DNA of 64,000 nt from Halichondria panicea (taxonomy: Eukaryota; Porifera; Demospongiae; Suberitida; Halichondriidae): contig NC_087385.1 of the NCBI RefSeq assembly GCF_963675165.1, forward strand, positions 6,330,912 through 6,394,911, read 5' to 3'. The notes beneath the pieces were generated by a model. It had not been told where the DNA came from and did no database searches. It saw only the letters and a list, made by a program, of their open reading frames with translations. This document shows positions 54,427 to 64,000 of the stretch, one piece after another. How positions within the stretch are numbered: the first letter of the stretch is position 1; each line of letters opens with the position of its first letter. The position numbers and the translations under genes were made by a program.

Positions 54427-57400
54427 TCAAAAGATGTGCAGTTCTTCTCTCTCCACGTTAGCAACTCCATCATCTAAGACGAGCACGAACTGCAGATACA
54501 GAAATATTATTATTCATATAAATGCAAAACGAGATAATTCAACTCACGAGGAATGAAAAGAACATTGCAGTGGCTGACAAGAAATGCCAGACATCATGGT
54601 TGTCATAGAAACCTAGAAGGATACACTCCTTATTGTACTCTCTAGATTCAGCAGGACTCAACTGCACACAATATACAAATACAATTTCAATTAAGAGCAT
54701 GTATTGTAATGAATGGTAGATGCTGCATGTATTAGCTGGTGCATGTCATTAGCTGGTGCATGTCATTAGCTGGTGTATATACTTACGCCCCAGTCTGAGA
54801 CATGATGAAAGAAGAACCAGAACGCAGTCCCCCACAATGCACCGATGAGCAGTGGCAGACAGATGGGGAGAATAGTGATGGACTCTTTATACCACACCTG
54901 CACAATGCACGGCCATGCACAGTGATGCAGTATGCTTGTGTGTAATGTTATTTACCTTTTGAAAAGTGTAGACAGCGATAAAGTAGAATAAGTTGGTAAA
55001 GAAGAACAAGACCACTGAGGATGCAATGTCCACCAAGGTGTGCAGAGCAATCACCATGATCACCCTGTGAGCAAAAACAGTGAGATTATAGGCATACACT
55101 TTAGTTAGTACAGAATTGACGTTTGCAAGAGGACTTACAGGAATATATTCAATCCGAACCCAAATAGTAGCTTGAAGAACCGACCCTGTGATTAGAGACA
55201 CTGATAAGACAACCCCATGACAATGCTTCACTCACCTTATGCCTTGGACAAGTGGTGAAGTAGGACTTAATGTTTTTAAGAACTTGAATCAGCACACTCA
55301 TCTCTACAAGGTCAAGGCAATAATTATAGCAGCCAATTCTATAGCTTACTGCTTACTGAGGCTTAACTGGTGGAAGTGGTAGAAGGAAATAAAGAGAAGG
55401 AAGATAAATCCGAGCACTAGGAGAAACATTATCAGTCGAACCACCACCGGGTTGTCACGATCAAAGTACTGAAAGAGAAGGAGAGGCCATTAATGAGACA
55501 TTGATACACTGTTGCAGTACTGTACAACAGTACGCATGTATGTATGTACATGTACTTGCATTTACACGTGAATGTGAGTTATGTCGTAAAAGTACACGCC
55601 TCAATAATGTCTTACCAGGCCAAACAATGTGAAGAATATGAGGACTGCAAAAGAGAAGAATGCCAGGAAAGCGTTGGTGTGGATGTCCGGGTGTCTGTTC
55701 TGGAACACCTTCACTAGGAACAGGCCTCCAATGATGAACATGAAAGCAGTATCTGTGTGGCCAGTATATACAGCACGGTTAGGACTAGCAGGCTACACTG
55801 ACTGACTCACCAAACTGAAAGTTAGCGTTGGTGGGGCAGATGTGGTAGAAGGCACTCATGACGCCCTCAATGATCAGAGCAATGCCCATGGCATAGTAGA
55901 TACCAAAGTACTGGGGCACTCCATGCGTCTGAATGAAGGAGTAAGCTATCTCAACACAGAGAAACAGTTTAGTCAAGTACAACTTACATCCACGAACTCT
56001 ATGTCCTTCTCTCTCTGTCTCTTGTAGAGAAACTTCCGTATGGTCACGATCACTAGGAACAGGGCACCCAGCATCACATAGCCAATATTGCTCCAGATGT
56101 TGTTGAAGGCACTCAGAACACCCACTGGGTATGCACACTTGAAGTTGTAGTAGCATTGGTCTTGGTTGCCACTAGAGTTCAAAAGCTGTAGGGTGGACAG
56201 TACTGAATCTAGAGGAGGAGCCATACACATTCACAACATCTTCAGTACTCTCTCTCTCTCTAGGTATACATGCTCTAAAGCACAGCACACTAAATGATCT
56301 GAGGACTCCAATGTAACACTCACCCTCTGCTCAGAGAAGACCAGTTGGAAGGCTGGCAGAGCATAGAATATTCCCACAGTGAAAGTGTTCCTGCAATCAG
56401 TGAGAGAGAGATAGTCACAGTGTACAGAAATGATCAGCACAGGACACCTACCAGCCATACACAGAATAGAGATCATTCATCTTCTTGTATTTCTGTTTGC
56501 TCATTCTAGGCAGTTTCAATTTGCTCTCATCAGCCTGCAAATTACAAAAATTAGCAAAACTTCTAAAAAATGTCACAACTCACCTCAACATTTGCACTCA
56601 TCTCCAAGGACTCGTCATACAGCTTTGTCCTCTGTCCCCTACTACCTGAAACCAACAGCAGAATAAACCACACAGTCAAGTATGTGTAAAGTCATAGTAC
56701 GTATAGATCAAGCTGAGCTACACCTACCATCACTGTCGGGGTCAGGCCCATCGAGAATATCGCGATCTTTGCGTTGAAGAGCACCTGCAGATCATATAAT
56801 CATACGTACGTGAGTGTACAGTATCACAATTAAAGCAATCACAGAGAGAGCTACTTTAAAAAGAAAGAAGTGGAAAAGTGTACTTATGACACATAATCAT
56901 ACGTACTTTTCTCTATAGTAGAATAAGTAGCCTTCGATGTGACGTCTGACAGCAGTTGGTCCTGTTGTTTGGCTCTGGCACACCCACACACTGGGATCCA
57001 GTGACTGTGAGACACAAGAGGACCTCCTCACTGCTGAGAACACAGCTATTAGTAATAATGAAACATACAGTTGTGGGCAACAGAAGAATGGGACCAAGAG
57101 TCCAATGATCCACACAACAGCAAATATGATCACAGGAAGAGCAATGGCCAGGGCAAATGTGGAGGCTGCATGAGGAGGACAAGTAAGTCAAAGCACTGCA
57201 AGAATCTAGCAAACAATTTATAGCTTACATGGTACATGTACATGTAATTAGAATATGCACATGCAGCACTTACTGGGTGGCAGGCGCTTCACTTGCACAG
57301 CCAACACCTGCTCAAACTGATCTGCACGAGAGAGACAGTCGAGTTGTCAACACACGCACACAATCATACGTACCAAGGCAGTTTGTCAAACTACATATTA

Positions 57401-59032
57401 TAATGGAAATAAACAATCGTGCAGAAAGGCCACAAGGGACTAAAACAAATCCCCAAAGAAATACACAGTAAGCAGTTTCTTGGGAGAATGATTGACCCAC
57501 CTGTGCTATTGAGTATACTGAGTGGTGTTTGTTGAACGTAGTACTTGCTGTGACACACAGAGAAGGTGGTAGTGATAATGACGATGAGGAACTCTCTGTC
57601 ATTAACCTCACTCGCCTAGGGGGGAGGATCACATGCAAATATATATCACACACCTAAAACTTAGATTCATTGTACATGTACTCTTCATGTGGCCTGTATT
57701 CTGAAATAGAAGTATGGACGCACAATAATTATTTTATGCCAGAAACACTGCACACCTGTGGAACCTTCCAGGCATTTACACGTATGTACATGTATGTGCA
57801 ATTATTTTACACGCAGACAGGAACCCAACGTACAGGCCTGGACACAAGACTAACCCTGACAGTGAGGAAAGCTGAGGTACTCATGGTCTGAAAGATGCCT
57901 CGAGACTGTGCAGTAGTCAGTAGGTCATTCACTGGACACTGAACAAAACCGTTAATACAAACATTTGAAATAAGAATTCTGTAACCTACCGACTTGTTCT
58001 GGATGGATATATAAGCACACTTGAAGTCATCAGTCCATGCCTGCACTGTCAGCACATCACTGTCATTAGGGAATCTCACATAAAGGATCTGTGAACAAAA
58101 CATAACTGAAACCATATCTAGTGTCTACAATGGAAAGTGAGTTCACAAACATTTTCACAACCAGTTTAAACAACATCACATTGTACACTACACGTAGCTC
58201 TCACTTGAGGAGCAGTAGCTCCAGTCACCAGCTTAGTGTACTCTGGCTCTTGTCCTACTGGGGCAACTCTGAGCAAGAAATGTGTTTTTACTAAATTAAG
58301 GTACTACATGACAGGAAAAGCATGCGGTATGTTGTACTCTCCCCTCCCGGCCTTCGGTGGTAAATAATTGCTACACACTAACTTGATCTCAAAGTCTTTG
58401 ACTGCTTCTATAGAGATAGTGTAGTTGACAGGCGTGGGTGAGCTGCTGAAGACATCTACATAGAGGAGGGGAAGGTTGCCTGGTTGCTGGGGAGAGATGG
58501 GGCACACTGTACGGTTCACTTGGTAGAACAGAGTCGAGAATCTGCACGGTAAATACAATGTGTGTGTGATCAGCACTCACTCGACATCCTTGTCTTACAT
58601 ACATGTATATGTACATACACACTTACCCTAGGGGCAGTAGAGGGATGGTCCAGGAGATTATTCCGTCCTCGTCCTGCCGTACAACAAACACCACAGGTGT
58701 GTGCGTCAGGTTGTTCCCATCACTCTCAGCATACGTGTATACCCTAAAGCCCTGCACAAAGAGGAAATAGAAATTATTGTGGTGTAGGTCTAATTTTCCC
58801 TTAGAGACGATGTGCTCACATTGGTTGTGTTCGGGTTCCAATTGTCCCCACAAAGAGATACATTGTTCACCACTGTGTAGATGTCACTCTTGTACAGGGA
58901 CACGTTCTCATAAATGACTCCACTGCATGGGTTGATTGATATGGTAGAGAGGGTGGCGTTCTCTTTTTGGCCGCTGGTGATGGCTAGCCAGGATCCCAGT
59001 AGACACAGCAGCCATGAACTAACTCTATTCAT
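54427..59032 (-). CDS. SID1 transmembrane family protein (SIDT-like), complete
   Basis: Full-length paralogue of the partial gene at 1-1642. About 24 small exons run from the ATG at 59032 (signal peptide [18 protein letters not shown]) through an extracellular beta-rich domain with N-glycosylation sites (NATLS, NVSLC, NTTN; exons 58820-59032 to about 57274-57321). Next come a first membrane helix, a cytoplasmic loop (about 56583-57007), further helices including [18 protein letters not shown] and [20 protein letters not shown], then [14 protein letters not shown], and a last exon (54427-54489) ending ERELHIF-like REELHIF-stop. The family mediates dsRNA or lipid/nucleic-acid transport; the role in sponges is unknown. 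Exon ends in the middle were not all phase-checked. It is head to head with PIGV, 165 bp apart. Confidence 0.88.
54724..54774. repeat. 17-bp tandem repeat x3 in SIDT intron
   Basis: Three copies of GCATGTCATTAGCTGGT (first one base short) in a SIDT intron. Confidence 0.9.
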
Positions 59033-59197
59033 AGTCACTGCACTGTAGCAGCTATAAAAACTCCAAGTATTGTTTTTAGGTCAGAGAACTATTATTAGTT
59101 GTTCGCCTAACCGTTATAAAAGCGAAAACTGGAAGCTTTTAGATCTAATGCTGCTTTAGTGACCCTTTACCTTTCATTTTCTTTACTGAGTCATGAT
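59033..59197. promoter_or_regulatory. Divergent promoter region, SIDT / PIGV
   Basis: 165 bp between opposite start codons. Stops in the PIGV frame just upstream of 59198 limit how far that coding region can extend. No clear core element. Confidence 0.4.
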
Positions 59198-60709
59198 ATG
59201 AGAGCAACATACAAGGACTGTGTAGCAGTTCTAAACTGGGGGATTGCATCAAGACTGTTTCTTTTTCTGTTCCAAGTAAGTTTTTTTCTGGTGAATTTTT
59301 ATTTTTATTTCTATACAGGTAGTCTCCAACAATGTGATCCCTGACCACACGGGATCAATGGAGGATGTCTTCATGAGACGCTATCGACACCCTCCACACC
59401 ATCCTCTCGTTGAAGCTGCACTTGGTGGTTTTGATAACTGGGACTCTGAGCATTTCATATTCATAGCTGAGCAGGGATATGGAGTTCACGAGCAATCAAT
59501 GGCCTTCTTCCCACTCTTTCCCTCTCTCCTCTGGGTGTTCTCACAAACACTGTTCCGGCCGTTGCTACTCCTCTTGTCTTTAAGAAGTGTGCTCCTGATC
59601 ACTGGATTCACTCTCAATCTAATCCTATTCCCATTTGCAGTCCTCTCCTTGTATTTGCTTACTCTAAGGGTGTTCAAGAATCGCCATTTTGCATTACTAA
59701 CGGTATCTCTATTCTGTATCAATCCAGCCAGTGTGTTTATGTCGTCTCTGTACACGGAATGCTTATTTTCACTCCTCACCTTTTCTGGGCTATTATCTTT
59801 GGAATGTGGATATTTGTGGCCTGCAACTTTGTTATTCATGCTTGCTACTGCCACAAGATCGAACGGTATTGTCTTGTGTGGATACATTGGTTATCGATGC
59901 CTCCACTTAGTGTACAACCTTTTAACTACTGATTCTTTATTTACTGAGTCTCTGTTTCTCATTGTAAATGCTGGTTTGCAGTGTGTTCTCATAGTGTCCC
60001 CATTGGCTTTATTTCAGTACTATGGCTACCAACTTTACTGTACACCAAAGGATGACATTTCGTTGCCTATATGGTGCAGTTGGACTCTTCCCATGCCATA
60101 CAACTACATACAAGACCACTATTGGAACAATGGGTTTATGAGATACTTTCAACTGAAGCAGATCCCCAACTTCATTATCGCTGCTCCGATGATCATCTTG
60201 TCTTCTTGCTGCATCGTTAAGTACTTCAGAGCACCCAAAGGGACAAGCAATAACAAAACCAACATTGAGTAAGAGTATGCATTCTAACAAAAATGTCCTT
60301 AATTTACCTTGTAGGAGTGTTCACATGCGCCCGTATGTTGTCTGCCTCACATTCCTCGTTGTATTTGGAACGTTCTTCATGAATGTACAAGTAAGTTATA
60401 TTCCGAACACATTTTGTTTTATAAAGTGTTTCACTCTCTCACTGGCAGGTGATTACCAGGTTTATATGCTCGGCCTCACCTCTGGTCTACTGGTTCTCTG
60501 CTACTGCTCTTCTTGCGTCATACAAACCATTCAAACTAACCGAGTACAAGAAAGCTGATTTACCTGGAGCTTGTAACATGGCTAGACTCGTGCTAAAGAC
60601 TGTATTTAATCATCCTGAAAAAACTAGCAGCAAATTAATTATTATATACTTCATATTGTATGTATTCTTAGGTTTGGTTTTACACTGTAATTTTTTTCCT
60701 TGGACATAG
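59198..60709 (+). CDS. PIGV: PIGV, GPI mannosyltransferase 2
   Basis: Endoplasmic-reticulum multi-pass enzyme that adds the second mannose to the GPI anchor precursor from dolichol-phosphate-mannose. Four exons (59198-59275, 59319-60268, 60315-60390, 60449-60709) encode 454 aa, slightly shorter than vertebrate PIGV. Visible: a first helix (NWGIASRLFLFLFQVVSN); the luminal loop GGFDNWDSEHFIFIAEQGYG with the conserved Asp/His of the family; EQSMAFFPLFPSLL; NPASVFMSSLYTECLFSL; ATATRSNG; QYYGYQLYC; and the final RFICSASPLVYWFSA segment. The start is the first ATG after in-frame stops. The last intron (60391-60448) is 58 bp. Confidence 0.94.
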
Positions 60710-61020
60710 TCTATAATTATTTTTTGGGATCTTCATTCATTAATAGCCGGAGCGCTGAAACCCTCGGCAGTTGAGCGTCCCACAACTAGAGTACAAATTG
60801 ACATGTACCATGTAAGCATGGGCTTTAATAGCGCTAGAGAAGGGGCTGGGGAGCCTAATGCCATTAGTGGGTAACTTCTGTTCATATATACTGGTCTCCC
60901 AATGTGCCAGGAACAGATGGTGTCACACTGTCACTTATGTAGTACATAAATTATACAGTGTGTTACTAAATGTAGTGGGTATGTAGTCATATTGCCTATA
61001 ATCATCTCTAGAACTGTACA

Positions 61021-61203
61021 ACACTCTCGGGGGATAAAATATTCGTGGTTCAGCAATAATTATTGAGACATTTCGTGGGTAATATTTTCGTGGTTGCTGC
61101 TTGCACTGAGGTAAAGGTAGGCATGGTCGCTTCATTCGTGGGTAAAATATTCGTGGTCAGACCTCCAACCAACAAAACAAAGAAAATTACACGCTATACG
61201 GTA
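61021..61203. mobile_element. MITE-like element with GCTATACGG end
   Basis: Three copies of a TTCGTGGGTAAAATATTCGTGG-like motif (near 61036, 61073 and 61137), followed by ACGCTATACGGTA, the same right end as the MITE at 47590-47768. The left terminal repeat is not visible, so boundaries are approximate. Confidence 0.6.
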
Positions 61204-61216
61204 CATGACTTGTGCA

Positions 61217-61263
61217 TAGCCTCGATTCAAGGCAGTATTATAATCGGCCTTGAATCGAGGCTA
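61217..61263. repeat. 47-bp foldback palindrome
   Basis: TAGCCTCGATTCAAGGC and GCCTTGAATCGAGGCTA are perfect inverted arms around a short AT spacer. Outer bases match the palindrome at 1759-1818. Confidence 0.9.
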
Positions 61264-61481
61264 ACTTGATTTACGCCCGATGGCACACCCGCTTCGCATA
61301 AGATCATGACGTTATAGAAGAGAGGTAAGATCATGTGCCAGGTCACCGCTATGTATAGGGCTGGGATCAGCAATATTGATGGTAAAGGTATCGCATGTAC
61401 TGGTGAAAAATGCCCTATGCAGCTCTACAATATTAATTAACAAAATAGCTTAGCTGCTTTGGCTGATATTAATTTACCACT

Positions 61482-64000
61482 ATGGCTGATAGATACCCAC
61501 TAAGTGAGGACCAAAAAAAGACCTTAATAAGATTTTATGAGGAGGGCATGCAAAGTAAGGGCAAAACCTGTGCATCATTTCATCTTCAGGCACAGAAGGC
61601 AACCAATCTCCCTTTAGACGTTGTTCTGGTAGGTTTAATACCATAAATAGATCTAAATGGCATAATTAATGTCATGGGGTGAATGCTCTATGCATTCATG
61701 GAGCATTCACCCCATGCGTTGAGCTCAGTTGAGCTTCATCGCACAGCAGCAAATGGATATAACTTTGTGAATCTATAAAGCAACGGTACGATCAGAAAAC
61801 AGTCGCCTTCAAAAATCGTCTACAAGTTTCAAGTTGCCTATTATTTTCCAACTACTGTCTCATTAGCAGAGCAGTCTATGAAAGTGTCTAGTTCGCTCAA
61901 ACAGCTCATTTTTGTGTCCACACACACACCAATCACTCTACCCCTGCTGCGCACACACGGGGTAATTACAGTGCCACCATAATTAAAGTACCATGTGAGC
62001 TCATAATTATAGCACTTTAATATCATCGTTTATACAGTACAGGTACAGCTAACTAGCAAACCTGTTCCAATGACCACTCTGATCATTACTATCCCTATGC
62101 TGATGTTTTTCACCTCCACCACTTCACACGTTAATTTGAGACGAGTGGTCTATAATGAAGGCCGCGATTCATTATGTTGTGTACATGATGTCAGTGGCAA
62201 TATTATATTTATGTACATATTTATATGTGTAGAATTGGATTAGCAACTACAAGAGATCTCAGCGCAAAGGCGATAGCCCAAGAGTAGGGATTGCAAGCAG
62301 TGACATTCCTGGTGGTCCAGGACCACTAAAGAAAGGCAGATTCTTATCAATCCCCAATGCATATAATGTGCATGTTGCAGAATTCCTCAAGTCTGAAAGT
62401 CAGTATTACAAATACTTAATCTGGGTGCTATATTAAACGTTAAATCATCAAAACTGTGCTGTGTGGCATTTTGTTTGCTACGGTGTTTTTCTACTGAAGT
62501 GTATATAGATAGCAATAATTAATATACCCCCCCCCTCCCCCAATAATGTTCTAAAGTGACTACTATAGTTATACATCATCTGTTTCATGGGCTGCAATAA
62601 TAATTTATAGATAGCCACAATAAGAATAAGCTTAAAATAATTCACAAACGTTATGTTGTTGTTTGCACTTGTGAAATGTGTATGTATACCCTTTAGGCTG
62701 TACATAATTATATTTTTTAACACTCAGATGCTCTTGCCCTGCCTACAACCAAGGAGAAATACTCAGCAGCCGCAGAGAAATGGCGATCTATGTCAGAGGA
62801 GGAAAAAGCAAACTGTAAAGAACGAATCGGAGAATATTCAAAAAGCAAAGAAGTGACGTGGCCAAAGATTCAGAAAGTGATGAGGCAGATGAATTCTGGG
62901 GTGAGAATTAATCTCTACATAAATAGGCTAGGATTGTACACCAACTGCATAGTAACCAACTGAACATGTACTACAATGTCATGTATATGCAATCAAGTGA
63001 GGAGTGTTTCGTTAGCTTGTTAAATTATGGACTTATAATTACAATCGTCGACATGTCTCTGATCAATGCAATGGACTCTTGCTCTCATTCAATGTACATT
63101 TGTATCAGTACACATTATATACACATGTTGCCTTTAAATTAATAAGTTGCACGGTCATGCATGCACTTGTAGTAGTCACCTGGATAAATGACCGATAACT
63201 GATTACACAATGTAACTCTAAAACCTAAAATGCAGGCACAATCACTAAGTGATGCGGCGGGAGTTGAGACAGTAACGCTACATTTTCATAAAGGGGAGGT
63301 GTTTACTGGAGGAAGTGAAAGAGGCGTACAGTATCTGAAAGAGCATCCAGTAGTGGAACTCTCGTTTACATCTTACTTTTATGAAAGTAAGCACTAGCTG
63401 TTTATACACATTGTACATTTTGCTGAGTCATGGTGTCTGGTTTATTCAGGTTGTCCTTATAATGAACTTTCATATGACTCAATTTTTGTATAATAGTTCT
63501 CCATTCAATTCCATAAAATTGTGTCTCCAGAATCTGCCGAGGAAGAACTTCCTGAGTCCACTCAAAGAGCTACTTCTAAAAAGTTGGTTGAACAAGTGAA
63601 GAATATTTTCCAGCAGAAATATGGTGAGCTTAATTCTGTGTGCTTACATTAATTTGAGATGAGTTATATATAGGCGACGGTGATGGTGCGTATATAGGTA
63701 GCGGGGGGTGCTTGTTAGGCCTTGGGAGATTTTGTTAGCATAATAATAGGTACTCATGAGCATAATTTTAGAGAACTACATTTTCTGACTTTGACGGGTA
63801 CAAATGAAAGCAAAAAGCAGTAAGTCATACCAGGAACACTTAAATGTATGTGCTCGTGCTCCTGGTCATACAGTATCAGTCATTTGTTTTTTCAACAGCA
63901 ACTTTATTTAGGCCTAGCACTGCTTTCATATTTGGATTAATGCTCTATATACACCAATAACCTGCCATGGTGTCATACAGGGGAGAGGGAAAGGGAGATA
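61482..64000 (+). CDS. Homeodomain-like / HMG-box-like protein, 5' part
   Basis: Exons 61482-61628, 62233-62398, 62728-62900, 63236-63386 and 63531-63623 join in phase; the frame remains open at the last donor, so the gene continues. A possible next exon starts at about 63981 (after catacag). Residues 7-57 (LSEDQKKTLIRFYEEGMQSK ... LPLDVVLNWISNYKR) look like a homeodomain-type three-helix fold, with W51 and N54 in the recognition helix. Residues about 85-150 (IPNAYNVHVAEFLKS, KYSAAAEKWRSMSEEEKANC) resemble an HMG/YABBY-like box. I take it as a nuclear DNA-binding protein of a type common in sponges; no vertebrate orthologue is recognised. Confidence 0.7.

Larger units (their letters stand above)
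60710..61481. other. Intergenic region rich in MITE-like sequence
   Basis: Between PIGV and the HMG-like gene. It holds TTCGTGGGTAAAATATTCGT-type repeats and the palindrome listed separately. No coding exon recognised. Confidence 0.6.

Overview
This is a gene-dense, AT-rich piece of an animal nuclear genome, most likely a demosponge (Amphimedon-like). Genes have many short GT-AG introns (often 50-150 bp). Neighbouring genes are often divergent with only 70-570 bp between start codons. The coding content is metazoan: DNMT3 with PWWP and ADD domains, ETS factors with a Pointed domain, SID1-family channels and TBRG1. Two loci look sponge-type: a homeodomain-like plus HMG-like gene, and a cysteine-rich LWDG domain exon. 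I built the exon models by hand from splice sites and reading phase. Unless noted otherwise, phases were checked and the joined lengths are multiples of three.

Layout: 1-1642 (+) 3' half of a SID1-family (SIDT) gene; 2138-4444 (-) two near-identical tandem retinol-dehydrogenase-like SDR genes; 4570-6973 (+) MMAA; 7199-9535 (+) DDX10; 9832-14140 (-) an apparent fusion of a FAM118-type SIR2-like domain to a divergent ETS domain; 14359-23423 (+) a 23-exon WD40 protein; 24894-25238 (-) an orphan exon of a cysteine-rich domain; 26215-26706 (-) NHP2 and 26780-28514 (+) PDCD2, sharing a 73-bp divergent promoter; 28682-33230 (-) NDUFS2, whose introns hold a ~198-bp satellite array and a tRNA-Trp gene; 33799-37981 (+) DNMT3; 38304-41319 (-) an ETS gene; 41967-50149 (-) a second ETS gene with a Pointed domain and probably two promoters; 51022-54264 (-) a TBRG1 homologue with an added HARE-HTH domain; 54427-59032 (-) a complete SIDT paralogue; 59198-60709 (+) PIGV; 61482 to beyond the window end (+) a homeodomain-like/HMG-like gene.

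Most genes are unrelated housekeeping functions: mitochondrial B12/propionate metabolism and complex I, ribosome and H/ACA RNP biogenesis, and GPI-anchor synthesis. The regulatory content is notable. There are three ETS genes in about 40 kb, a de novo DNA methyltransferase, and two unusual domain combinations (SIR2-like with ETS, HARE-HTH with TBRG1). The non-coding part carries small DNA-transposon remnants with TA target duplications, palindromic elements, minisatellites, CA microsatellites and the intronic satellite. I see no CRISPR array, no operon structure and no intact retroelement.
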